From Hypericibacter adhaerens (GTDB lineage: Bacteria; Pseudomonadota; Alphaproteobacteria; Dongiales; Dongiaceae), in contig NZ_CP042582.1 of the NCBI RefSeq assembly GCF_008728835.1, positions 4,881,001 to 4,945,000 on the forward strand: a stretch of 64,000 nt of DNA. The letters are read 5' to 3'. The notes beneath the pieces were generated by a model, which did no database searches, had not been told where the DNA came from, and saw nothing but the letters and a program-made list of their open reading frames with translations. Shown piece after piece: positions 1-7,290 of the stretch; the first letter of the stretch is position 1; each line of letters begins with the position of its first letter. The position numbers were made by a program, and so were the translations under genes.

Positions 1-510
1 ATCCGCGGCGCCGTCGACGCGGCCGGGGCAGACATGGACCGCATGCCCCGGCGCTTGCCGGCGTGCTCGTATCTTCCCGCGGCGATCGCGACGGCCCGCG
101 CTGCCTCGGGGGCAATTGCACGTCTCATGGACGCCTTTGCCGCCTTGGAGCCGCAGCTTTGCTGGTACTGCCGCACGACCACCGGCCCCCATGCGAGCGA
201 CAATTGGGCGGATGGCCATGCCAACGCGGTGATCATCGGGCCCAACGGTGTGAGAAGCCGCCCCGGGCTGCAGATCGGTATCTCGCTGTTGGCGCCGCAT
301 GTGCGCTATCCCGACCACAGTCATCCGCCGGAGGAAGTTTATCTCGCGCTGTCATCCGGGCGGTTCCAGCACGGCACCGCCCCCTGGTTCGAGCCCGGCA
401 TCGGCGGCACATTCCATAACGTCCCCAATATCACGCACGCGATGGCATCGGGGGCTGCGCCTTTCCTGGCGATATGGTGTCTCTGGTCGGCAGGCGCCTC
501 CCGGCATTGA
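1..510 (+). CDS. DMSP lyase-like cupin protein, 5' end outside window
   Basis: C-terminal part of a small cupin enzyme of the dimethylsulfoniopropionate lyase (DddQ/DddL-like) family, which cleaves DMSP to dimethyl sulfide and acrylate using a bound metal. Counted from the ATG at 34, the metal motif is H95-x-H97 followed by E101 and Y103, with further conserved-type His at 128 and 135 in the second half of the barrel. The reading frame stays open to base 1, so the N-terminus lies outside the window and the ATG at 34 need not be the start. Other cupin lyases or isomerases share this fold, so the substrate is inferred from motif spacing only. Confidence 0.68.
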   Translation: MRGAVDAAGADMDRMPRRLPACSYLPAAIATARAASGAIARLMDAFAALEPQLCWYCRTTTGPHASDNWADGHANAVIIGPNGVRSRPGLQIGISLLAPHVRYPDHSHPPEEVYLALSSGRFQHGTAPWFEPGIGGTFHNVPNITHAMASGAAPFLAIWCLWSAGASRH

Positions 511-636
511 CCGGCTCCTCTTCCTGACGCTGCCGGCAGGGCCTTCGGCCCACGGGCAACGCCTCGCCGAACCGCAACGTCCTTGGCGAGCGCTCAAACT
601 CGGGATGTGGAGAGGGGACGTCCTGGAATGTGGGAA

Positions 637-723
637 TGGTGCCCCCCGTCGGAATCGAACCGACATGCCATTGCTGGCGCGGGATTTTGAGTCCCGTGCG
701 TCTACCAGTTCCGCCAGAGGGGC
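637..723 (-). tRNA. tRNA-Leu (CAA)
   Basis: On the minus strand an 87-nt class II tRNA can be folded: a 7-bp acceptor stem, an anticodon stem CGGGA/TCCCG enclosing the loop CTCAAAA (anticodon CAA), a long variable arm typical of Leu, a T-arm with GGTTCGATTCC, and an encoded CCA end. It reads UUG codons. Confidence 0.96.
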
Positions 724-746
724 TTAGCCGCTGCCGAACGGCGCGC

Positions 747-774
747 ATCATAGCCGGGGCGCCAGCCAAGGCAA
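747..774 (-). promoter_or_regulatory. Likely sigma-70 promoter of tRNA-Leu
   Basis: On the minus strand TTGCCT (769-774) and TATGAT (747-752) are separated by 16 bases. The -10 lies about 24 bases upstream of the mature tRNA 5' end. Recognised by eye only. Confidence 0.5.
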
Positions 775-900
775 CCTCGGGCGTTTCCGGATCCCCTGGT
801 CGGCTGTGATCAAAAGGAGCGCCGCGTCCGCCCGGCTTGCCGGGATTCCGCGCCCCTGCTACAGGAGCGGGCACCTTCCTCTGGCCCGGAACTCCGCCCC

Positions 901-1482
901 ATGCTGCGCCGCCTTTACGACTGGACCATGGGGCTTGCCTCACGGCCCAACGCGCTGACCGCGCTGGGGGCCGTCTCCTTCGCCGAGAGCTCCTTCTTCC
1001 CGATCCCGCCCGACGCCATGATCATCCCGATGGTGCTGGCGCGTCCCGACCGCGCCTGGCGGATTGCGCTCGTCGCCACCGTCACCTCGGTGCTGGGCGG
1101 GATTCTCGGCTACGCCATCGGCTATTACCTGTTCGAGACGCTGGGCCAGTCGCTGATCAAGCTCTACGGCTATCAGGACAAGTTCGAGGCCTTCAAGCAG
1201 GCCTATGCGCAATGGGGCCTTTGGATCATCCTGATCAAGGGGCTGACGCCGATTCCCTACAAGATCGTCACCATCGCCAGCGGCGCCGCGTCCTTCGATT
1301 TTCCCGTTTTCGTGATGGCCTCGATCGCGACGCGCGGGCTTCGCTTCTTCATCGTGGCGGCCCTGCTGCGCCGCTTCGGCGAGCCGATCCGCGATTTCGT
1401 CGAGCGGCGCCTCACCCTGGTCGCCACGCTTTTCCTGCTGGCCGTGGTCGGCGGCTTCGTCATCATCCGCTATGTGATCTGA
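901..1482 (+). CDS. YqaA family (VTT/DedA-like) membrane protein
   Basis: A 193-residue inner-membrane protein of the YqaA branch of the DedA/SNARE-associated (VTT) superfamily, whose members are implicated in lipid transport and membrane homeostasis. Hydrophobic stretches lie at about residues 20-50, 55-80, 100-130 and 165-190. The family pattern is visible: F-A-E-S-S-F-F-P-I-P-P-D near residue 27 and a Gly-rich segment near 65, followed by a K-G-L-T-P-I-P-Y-K loop around 113-121. Length is normal for the family. It stands alone between the tRNA and an SRPBCC gene that starts 22 bases downstream, so the two may be cotranscribed. Confidence 0.85.
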   Translation: MLRRLYDWTMGLASRPNALTALGAVSFAESSFFPIPPDAMIIPMVLARPDRAWRIALVATVTSVLGGILGYAIGYYLFETLGQSLIKLYGYQDKFEAFKQAYAQWGLWIILIKGLTPIPYKIVTIASGAASFDFPVFVMASIATRGLRFFIVAALLRRFGEPIRDFVERRLTLVATLFLLAVVGGFVIIRYVI

Positions 1483-1504
1483 CGCGGCCCTTCCGGAGGC
1501 GCTC

Positions 1505-1933
1505 ATGTCCGCGAAGCCCAGCCTCACGCTCAAGCGCCGGCTCAAGGCGCCACCGGCCAAGGTCTTCGCCGCCTGGACCGATCCCAAGATGATGATCCAT
1601 TGGTGGTCGCCGGCCGAGTTCGAGACGCTGATCTGCGAATCGGATCCGACGGTGGGCGGGCGCTTCCGCGTGCTCATGCGCGGGCCCGACGGCACGGAGC
1701 ACGATGTGAGCGGCCGCTTCCGCGAGGTGGCGCGCAACGAGAGGCTGGTCTTCAGCTGGGCCTGGAAGACCGCACCCGAGCAGGTCTCGCAGGTGACGAT
1801 CACCTTGAGGCCCGACGGCGCGGGCACGCTCCTCACCCTGCTGCACGAGCAGCTCCCGGACGCGCCCACGCGCGACAGCCACAATACCGGCTGGAGCGGC
1901 GCCCTCGACAAGCTGGAGCGCCTCGTCGCCTGA
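1505..1933 (+). CDS. SRPBCC / AHSA1-type domain protein
   Basis: A single-domain START-like (SRPBCC) protein of 142 residues, of the Aha1-C-terminal-like (activator of Hsp90 ATPase homologue) group. It begins with the usual beta-strand carrying R-x-L-K-A-P-P-A-K-V-F-A-A-W-T-D-P, followed by W-W-S-P, V-G-G-R-F-R, and a C-terminal helix with G-W-S-G-A-L-D-K-L-E. Such domains bind hydrophobic ligands, and many accompany ArsR regulators, though none is present here. A GGAGG-like site precedes the ATG. The ligand is unknown. Confidence 0.85.
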   Translation: MSAKPSLTLKRRLKAPPAKVFAAWTDPKMMIHWWSPAEFETLICESDPTVGGRFRVLMRGPDGTEHDVSGRFREVARNERLVFSWAWKTAPEQVSQVTITLRPDGAGTLLTLLHEQLPDAPTRDSHNTGWSGALDKLERLVA

Positions 1934-2085
1934 CGATTCCGAAGGCCCCGCGTCGGCGCATCCGGCGCGAGTTTTCCACAGCAGGAGAATTCCACGGTTC
2001 CGTTCATGCGGGGCCGCTCGCCAAACGATCCTGCGCCCAATTGCCTCTAGGCGACCGGAACGGCAGCCGCTAGGCTCCCGGCCCG

Positions 2086-2577
2086 ATGATCAGTCTGCGC
2101 TCGTTGACCCCGGCCCGCGCCGCCACGCTCGTGCTTCTCGGAGCGCTGCTGCCGCTTCTGGTGGCCTTGGCCTCGCAATATTGGGGCGGGCTGGCGCCCT
2201 GCGAGCTCTGCCTCGATCAGCGCTGGGCGCTGGTCGCGGCGGGCGTTCTCGCCGTTCCCGGCATCTTCCTCGAGACCAAGCCCAAGGCCGCGCGCATCTT
2301 CCTGCTGCTCGCGGGCCTCGCGGCGCTCGTCGGCGCCGGCATCGCCGTCTTCCATGTCGGCGTCGAGCAGCATTGGTGGCAGGGCAGCGCCTCCTGCACC
2401 ACGCAGATCAAGGCCGGCATGAGCGCCGCCGAGTTCGAGGCCGCGATCCTGGCCGCACCCGTCGTGCGCTGCGACGATGTCGCCTGGTCGCTGTTCGGCA
2501 TCTCGATGGCGGGCTACAATATCCTCTATTCGGGCGCGCTCGGCGCCTTCTCCCTCTGGCAGTCGCGCCGTCACTGA
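2086..2577 (+). CDS. dsbB: Disulfide bond formation protein DsbB
   Basis: A 163-residue quinone-linked membrane oxidase that re-oxidises DsbA in the periplasm. Four hydrophobic helices are evident. The first periplasmic redox pair is C39-E-L-C42, immediately followed by L-D-Q-R, the quinone-binding region. The second pair is C104 and C129 in the larger periplasmic loop. All four catalytic cysteines are present and the length is normal. No DsbA homologue is adjacent. A ubiquinone-biosynthesis gene (coq7) follows 31 bases downstream, which fits the dependence on ubiquinone, but any functional link is inference. Confidence 0.92.
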   Translation: MISLRSLTPARAATLVLLGALLPLLVALASQYWGGLAPCELCLDQRWALVAAGVLAVPGIFLETKPKAARIFLLLAGLAALVGAGIAVFHVGVEQHWWQGSASCTTQIKAGMSAAEFEAAILAAPVVRCDDVAWSLFGISMAGYNILYSGALGAFSLWQSRRH

Positions 2578-2608
2578 GCGGCGACCCTCTCGCCATCGGA
2601 GGTCCATC

Positions 2609-3202
2609 ATGAGCAGCGACGATTTCGACCGGCCCGGCGATCAGGAAGCGAGCGAGAGCGCCGGCGAGCCGCGCCGCCAGCGCCTGCCCGGCGATCTCGA
2701 GCCCGAGGCTCTGCTCGACCGCATCATCCGCGTCGATCAGGCGGGCGAGTACGGTGCCAAGCGGATCTATGAGGGCCAGATGGCGGTGCTGGGGCCCGAT
2801 CCGAAGCTCAAGCACATGGCCGAGCAGGAGCGGCAGCATCTGCAGCGCTTCAACGAGCTGCTGATCGAGCGGCGCGCGCGGCCGACCCTGCTGCAGCCCT
2901 TCTGGCATGTGGCGGGCTTCGCCCTCGGCGCCGCCACCGCGATGCTCGGCCGCGAGGCGGCGATGGCCTGCACTGTCGCGGTCGAGGAAGTGATCGACGA
3001 GCATTACCGCCAGCAGATGGCGAAGCTGCCGCCCGAAGAGACCGCGCTCAAGGCCGAGATCGACGGCTTCCGCCAGGAGGAGCTCGAACATCGGGCGATC
3101 GGGCTCGCCGAGGGCGCCGAACGCGCGCCGGCCTATCCGGCGCTCACCGCCGCGGTGAAGGCGGGATCGCGACTGGCGATCTGGATCGCGGAGCGGGTTT
3201 AG
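2609..3202 (+). CDS. coq7: Coq7-type demethoxyubiquinone hydroxylase
   Basis: Carboxylate-bridged di-iron hydroxylase of 197 residues, performing the late hydroxylation in ubiquinone synthesis (2-polyprenyl-3-methyl-6-methoxy-benzoquinone to the hydroxylated form). The four-helix bundle carries the E and ExxH ligands: D-Q-A-G-E-Y-G-A-K-R near residue 48, E-Q-x-R-Q-H near 73, E-E-V-I-D-E-H near 128 and E-E-L-E-H near 155. The ATG at 2609 is preceded by CGGAGG about 7 bases upstream. A longer in-frame start exists but would overlap dsbB by 100 bases, so it was not chosen. The charged N-terminus of about 35 residues is poorly conserved. Confidence 0.93.
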   Translation: MSSDDFDRPGDQEASESAGEPRRQRLPGDLEPEALLDRIIRVDQAGEYGAKRIYEGQMAVLGPDPKLKHMAEQERQHLQRFNELLIERRARPTLLQPFWHVAGFALGAATAMLGREAAMACTVAVEEVIDEHYRQQMAKLPPEETALKAEIDGFRQEELEHRAIGLAEGAERAPAYPALTAAVKAGSRLAIWIAERV

Positions 3203-3253
3203 GGCGCGCACCGACGACGCGGCGACCGTCACTCTCAACGCCCTCGGCACTCC

Positions 3254-3345
3254 CCTCACGTCATCCCGCGAACGCGGGAGTCCATGTCGAAGCCGACGCG
3301 CTGGATCAAGATGGATCCCCGCGTTCGCGGGGATGACGTGAGGAG
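3254..3345. repeat. Inverted pair of REP-like elements (family A)
   Basis: Two copies of a palindromic repeat (core CGTCATCCC-GCGAACGCGGGA) face each other at 3259-3285 and 3311-3340, forming a BIME-like pair between coq7 and the zinc transporter operon. Each copy is itself a hairpin. The same family occurs near 23.17, 29.3 and 42.2 kb. Confidence 0.8.
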
Positions 3346-3398
3346 AGGGATCGCGCTCGGGCCTTGAGCGTCCTCGCGCTCCGAGAGGCCTTGACATC

Positions 3399-3413
3399 TG
3401 TTATGATATAACA
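3399..3413 (+). promoter_or_regulatory. Zur/Fur-type operator overlapping an extended -10
   Basis: A perfect palindrome TGTTAT-GAT-ATAACA lies 44 bases before the znuA start. It matches the alphaproteobacterial Zur box pattern (TGTTATNNNATAACA). Within it, TG-T-TATGAT reads as an extended -10 element, so a bound repressor would cover the promoter. TTGACA at 3391-3396 is too close to act as the -35 for that -10. The match to Zur is from memory of the consensus. Confidence 0.72.
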
Positions 3414-3457
3414 TTACCGTCCGCGCCTGCAGTTCATGGGCAACGGAGGGCGGACCG

Positions 3458-4333
3458 ATGCGGAAATTGGCGCTGACAGTGGCGGCGGGGCTGCTCTCGC
3501 TCCTTTCCGGCACCGCGCTCGCCGCGCCGCCGATCCAGGTCGTGGCGGCCGAGAACTTCTACGCCGACATCGCGCAGCAGATCGGCGGGCCCGAGGTCGA
3601 GGTCGCGAGCATCCTGAACAACCCGAACCAGGATCCCCATGATTTCGAGGCGAGCCCCTCGACGGCGCGCCAGGTCGCGGATGCGGCACTGGTGATCTAT
3701 AGCGGGGCCGACTATGACCCCTGGATGAAGTCGCTGCTCGACGCTTCCCCTTCCGACCGTCGCAAGGTCATCGTCGCGGCCAACCTGGTGCACCGCGTCT
3801 CGGGCGACAACCCGCATATCTGGTACGACCCCGCGACCATGCCGGCCGTCGCCGCGGCGCTCACGGCCGAGTTCTCGAGCCGCGATCCGGCCCACAAGGC
3901 CGATTTCGAGGCGCGGCTCGCCGCCTTCGAGGCCTCGCTCGAGCCGATGCTCAAGAAGATCGCCGAGATGAAGCAGAAGCATGCAGGCGAGGCCGTCACC
4001 GCGACCGAGCCGGTGTTCGGCTATATGATCGAGGCGCTGGGCTACGAGATGCGCAACCAGGATTTCCAGCTGGCGGTGATGAACGACACCGAGCCCAGCG
4101 CGTCGGATCTCGCGGCCTTCCAGGACGACCTCAAGAACCGCAAGGTCAAGGTGCTGATCTATAACAACCAGGTGACCGACGACATGACCGAGAAGCTGAA
4201 GGAGCTGGCGCAGCAATCGGAGATCGGCATCGTCGGCGTGACCGAGACCTTGCCCGCCGGCATGACCTACCAGAGCTGGATGATGGACGAGCTGACAAGG
4301 CTGGATAAGGCGATGTCGGGTCCCGGATCATGA
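3458..4333 (+). CDS. znuA: Zinc/manganese-type ABC transporter substrate-binding protein
   Basis: Periplasmic metal-binding receptor of the cluster A-I (ZnuA/TroA) family, 291 residues, with a signal peptide ending around ALA-APP at residues 21-26. The body starts I-Q-V-V-A-A-E-N-F-Y, the standard first strand. Candidate metal ligands are H67 in Q-D-P-H-D-F-E, the His in N-P-H-I-W-Y-D near 126, an Asp near the C-terminus, and E/D in the third-ligand region. The His-rich loop of classical ZnuA is absent, so manganese cannot be excluded. It is first gene of znuA-znuC-znuB, and the palindromic operator upstream favours zinc. Confidence 0.85.
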   Translation: MRKLALTVAAGLLSLLSGTALAAPPIQVVAAENFYADIAQQIGGPEVEVASILNNPNQDPHDFEASPSTARQVADAALVIYSGADYDPWMKSLLDASPSDRRKVIVAANLVHRVSGDNPHIWYDPATMPAVAAALTAEFSSRDPAHKADFEARLAAFEASLEPMLKKIAEMKQKHAGEAVTATEPVFGYMIEALGYEMRNQDFQLAVMNDTEPSASDLAAFQDDLKNRKVKVLIYNNQVTDDMTEKLKELAQQSEIGIVGVTETLPAGMTYQSWMMDELTRLDKAMSGPGS

Positions 4334-4346
4334 GTTTCGGGGCCTT

Positions 4347-5147
4347 GTGAACGCGGTCCGTCTCGATCGCGTCACGATCGGGCTCGGTGGCCGGACGATC
4401 CTCGCCGATATCAGCCTGACGATTGACCAGGGGGAATTCATCGGCTTGCTGGGCCCCAACGGGGCCGGCAAGACGACGTTGCTGCGCGCGATTCTGGGGC
4501 TGGTCCGGCCGCGCCAGGGCCGGCTCGATGTGCTGGGCGAGCCCGCCCGGCGCGGCAATCCCGCCATCGGCTACCTGCCGCAGATGCACCGCGCGGTCGC
4601 GGGGCTGAGGCTCAGCGGCTGGAACTTCGTGGCGAGCGCCTTCGACGGCCATCGCTGGGGCCTGCCGCGCGCGAGCGGCGCCCTGCAGCGCGAGGTGGAT
4701 TGGGCGCTGGACGCCGTGGGGGCCCGCGAGATCGCGCGCCGGGCGCTGGCCGACATCTCCGGCGGCGAGCGCCAGCGGCTCCTGCTGGCGCAGGCGCTGC
4801 TGGGACGCCCGCGCCTGCTGCTGCTGGACGAGCCCCTGATCAGCCTCGATCCGCATCACCAGCGCCATGTGCTGGAGCTGGTGCGCCGGCTGCAGCAGGA
4901 GATGAAGATCACCGTCCTCTTCAGCGCGCACGAGATCAACCCGCTCCTGGGCGTGATCGACCGCGTGCTCTATCTGGGCCATGGGCAGGCGGCACTGGGC
5001 AGCGTCGAGGATGTCATCACCGGGCCGGTGCTCTCCCGCCTCTATGGCTCGGAGATCGAGGTGATCCGCCTGGGCGGGCGCATCTTCGTCATGACCGACG
5101 GCCACGATCTCGAACATGCGGAGCATCGCCACGATGCTCACCTATGA
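4347..5147 (+). CDS. znuC: Zinc-type ABC transporter ATP-binding protein
   Basis: Cytoplasmic ATPase of the metal importer, 266 residues. Walker A is G-P-N-G-A-G-K-T-T near residue 36, the Q-loop Q near 77, the signature S-G-G-E-R-Q near 136, and Walker B L-L-L-L-D-E-P near 156, followed by a switch His in S-A-H-E. The start is GTG at 4347, 13 bases after the znuA stop. The C-terminus ends in a short His/Asp-rich tail (D-G-H-D-L-E-H-A-E-H-R-H-D-A-H), a plausible metal sensor or sink. Its last 32 bases overlap the permease gene. Confidence 0.87.
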   Translation: MNAVRLDRVTIGLGGRTILADISLTIDQGEFIGLLGPNGAGKTTLLRAILGLVRPRQGRLDVLGEPARRGNPAIGYLPQMHRAVAGLRLSGWNFVASAFDGHRWGLPRASGALQREVDWALDAVGAREIARRALADISGGERQRLLLAQALLGRPRLLLLDEPLISLDPHHQRHVLELVRRLQQEMKITVLFSAHEINPLLGVIDRVLYLGHGQAALGSVEDVITGPVLSRLYGSEIEVIRLGGRIFVMTDGHDLEHAEHRHDAHL

Positions 5148-5913
5148 TTTCATGCAGAACGCCTTCGCCGCCAGCGGCATCGTCGCCGTGGTGGCGGGGA
5201 CCGTGGGCTACTTCCTCGTGCTGCGCGGCCAGACCTTCGCCGGCCACGCGCTCTCGCATGTGGGCTTCGCCGGCGCCACCGGCGCCATCCTGATCGGCAT
5301 CCCGGCGCTCTGGGGCATGGTGGGCTTCACCGTCGCCGCCGGGCTTGCCATGGGGATGCTGGGCGAGCGCCTGAGCGCGCGGGACGTCGCCATCGGCATC
5401 GTGCTGTCGCTGTCGATGGGCCTCGGCCTCCTCTTCCTCCACTACTACACCGCCTATGCGACGCAGGTGACGAACCTGCTCTTCGGCAATGTGCTGGGCG
5501 TCAACCGCGACACGCTCTGGAGCCTCCTGGCGCTGGGGCTGGTGAGCCTGGCGGCGCTGGCCGCGATCGCGAGGCCGCTGCTCTTCGCCAGCCTGCAGCC
5601 CGAGATGGCCGAGGCCAAGGGCGTGTCGCTGCCGCTGGTCTCGCTGCTTTTCCTCGGCATCGTGGCGCTGACGGTCGCCGCCTGCACCCAGATCGTCGGC
5701 GTGCTGCTGGTCTTCACGCTGATGGTGGGGCCGGCCGCGGCCGCGATGCGCCTGACCTCCCGGCTCGGCCGCGGCGTCGCGCTCGCCGCCCTCCTCGCCC
5801 TGGCCGAGGCCTGGGGCGGCGTGACGCTCGCCTACTACTCCGATTGGCCGGTCAGTTTCTGCATCGCGGCCTTGAGCGCCGCGGCCTATTTCGCGAGCCT
5901 GCTGCGGCGCTGA
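5116..5913 (+). CDS. znuB: Zinc-type ABC transporter permease
   Basis: Inner-membrane permease of the ABC-3 (ZnuB/TroC) family, 265 residues, with about seven or eight hydrophobic helices. It carries the typical N-terminal segment F-M-Q-N-A-F and the G-H-A-L-S-H-V-G-F-A-G-A motif near residue 43. The ATG at 5116 overlaps znuC by 32 bases; an in-frame ATG at 5134 (second Met) would shorten the overlap. Coupling by overlap suggests stoichiometric production with the ATPase. Confidence 0.87.
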   Translation: MRSIATMLTYDFMQNAFAASGIVAVVAGTVGYFLVLRGQTFAGHALSHVGFAGATGAILIGIPALWGMVGFTVAAGLAMGMLGERLSARDVAIGIVLSLSMGLGLLFLHYYTAYATQVTNLLFGNVLGVNRDTLWSLLALGLVSLAALAAIARPLLFASLQPEMAEAKGVSLPLVSLLFLGIVALTVAACTQIVGVLLVFTLMVGPAAAAMRLTSRLGRGVALAALLALAEAWGGVTLAYYSDWPVSFCIAALSAAAYFASLLRR

Positions 5914-5925
5914 GCGCTGCCGCCG

Positions 5926-7290
5926 TCAGCCGCCGAGCTTGATCCGCCCGAAATAGTCGGGGGAGCCCATCTGCCCGCCCTTCAAGGCGATCTCGAGGGT
6001 CGCCTGTTCCGGATTCTCCGAATGGGCCTGGAACAGGGCGGCACCCGCCACCGTCGACGCCAGCGCCGTCAGTGCGTAGATGCCGAGCGCCGCCGTCGCA
6101 TAGCTCGAGGTATCGCCACCGGCAATGATGCCACGATTGAGCTTCGTCCGGCGCAGGACCCGGGACAGGATCTGCCCCAACCCTTCGCCGATACGCAGAT
6201 TCACGAGCGATGAGTCGGCACCGCTGGCCGTCAGCGCCTCGCGCAGGGCATCGATCGCGGAATCGTCGGGGCCGCAGGCGGTGACGACGAGCGGGTCCGC
6301 CCCTTCCGAAAGCGTCGCCAGGGCGGCGGTTACCGCCCGTTCCTGCTCCGCTTCCCACACCCGTGATCCCTCGACCGCCTTCGTCACATCGAGCCTGATG
6401 ACTCGAAAGCCGTGTGCTTGCGCCCACAGGATCTGCTCGGCCGTCACCGGCGAGCAGGAACCCGAGACCGCCGCCACGCGATCGGCCCGAGTGATGCGGG
6501 GAGGCTGCGAGGGTTCCGCGACCAATCCTGCCGCGTGCCAATGCGCCAGAAGCGCGTATTCCAAGCCCTGCGATCCGATGGCGAAGAGACGCTCGCTCCG
6601 GTTCTGCCAGACGAGACGCCCCGCCTCGCGCAGCGTGTCGTCGTCGGCGACGTCGAGCGAGATGATCCGGTCGCCGCGCGCGATGCTCTGCTCCAGCGCA
6701 GCCTGGGCCGTCCCTGCCTTCATCGCCACGACGTCGATCAACCCGATCCGCTCCCGGGTCTGCCGACCGAGATGAATGCGGAGATCGGCCTCCCTCATCG
6801 GCGTCACGGGATGGCGGCTCATCGTCGGATGCCGGTCGAGGCGGTAATAGGTGCCGGCGACACCGGCGAACAGATTGCCGAACATCTGATAGCGATGGAC
6901 TAGCGGGGCTGCGACCAGCAGCGGCGTCCACCGCCCACCCAGGATCGGAACGCCGATATCGTAGGCATGCCCGATCGAGCCGATCTCGGGCGAGGAATCG
7001 AATGTCGAGCAGACCTTGTACTGCGTAAGGGGAGCGCCCAGGCTCTTCAGGAACGAAAAGACGGGTGGCAGCGCTCGGTCCATCCATTCGGGGCTTTTCG
7101 AGCGGGCCACGCCGGCCACGCCGATGCCCCCGAAGCCTGCAAAACGATCGAGCTGGGCCCGGGTCGGAACGTCGAGGAAGAGGACAGCCGGCACGCCGCC
7201 GAAGGTGAGCGCCTCCATGACGGCCGCGGCACCGGTGAAATCGTCGCCATACCAGGCAAGAACAGGCCCCCGGGGCAGGGACTCCGTCAT
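5926..7290 (-). CDS. Four-carbon acid sugar kinase family protein (DUF1537), OiaK-like
   Basis: ATP-dependent kinase of the four-carbon acid sugar family, 454 residues, the usual length. The N-terminal domain starts W-Y-G-D-D-F-T-G-A with the conserved Asp pair at residues 15-16, and the C-terminal nucleotide domain contains G-G-D-T-S and a terminal G-S-P-D-Y-F. Family members phosphorylate threonate, erythronate, 3-oxo-tetronates or 3-oxo-isoapionate (OiaK). It is the last gene of the catabolic operon and overlaps the RuBisCO-like gene by 4 bases (ATGA), so coupled translation is expected. A kinase feeding a RuBisCO-like enzyme is the arrangement of D-apionate catabolism. The substrate is inferred from this context. 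Confidence 0.88.
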   Translation of the reverse strand: MTESLPRGPVLAWYGDDFTGAAAVMEALTFGGVPAVLFLDVPTRAQLDRFAGFGGIGVAGVARSKSPEWMDRALPPVFSFLKSLGAPLTQYKVCSTFDSSPEIGSIGHAYDIGVPILGGRWTPLLVAAPLVHRYQMFGNLFAGVAGTYYRLDRHPTMSRHPVTPMREADLRIHLGRQTRERIGLIDVVAMKAGTAQAALEQSIARGDRIISLDVADDDTLREAGRLVWQNRSERLFAIGSQGLEYALLAHWHAAGLVAEPSQPPRITRADRVAAVSGSCSPVTAEQILWAQAHGFRVIRLDVTKAVEGSRVWEAEQERAVTAALATLSEGADPLVVTACGPDDSAIDALREALTASGADSSLVNLRIGEGLGQILSRVLRRTKLNRGIIAGGDTSSYATAALGIYALTALASTVAGAALFQAHSENPEQATLEIALKGGQMGSPDYFGRIKLGG

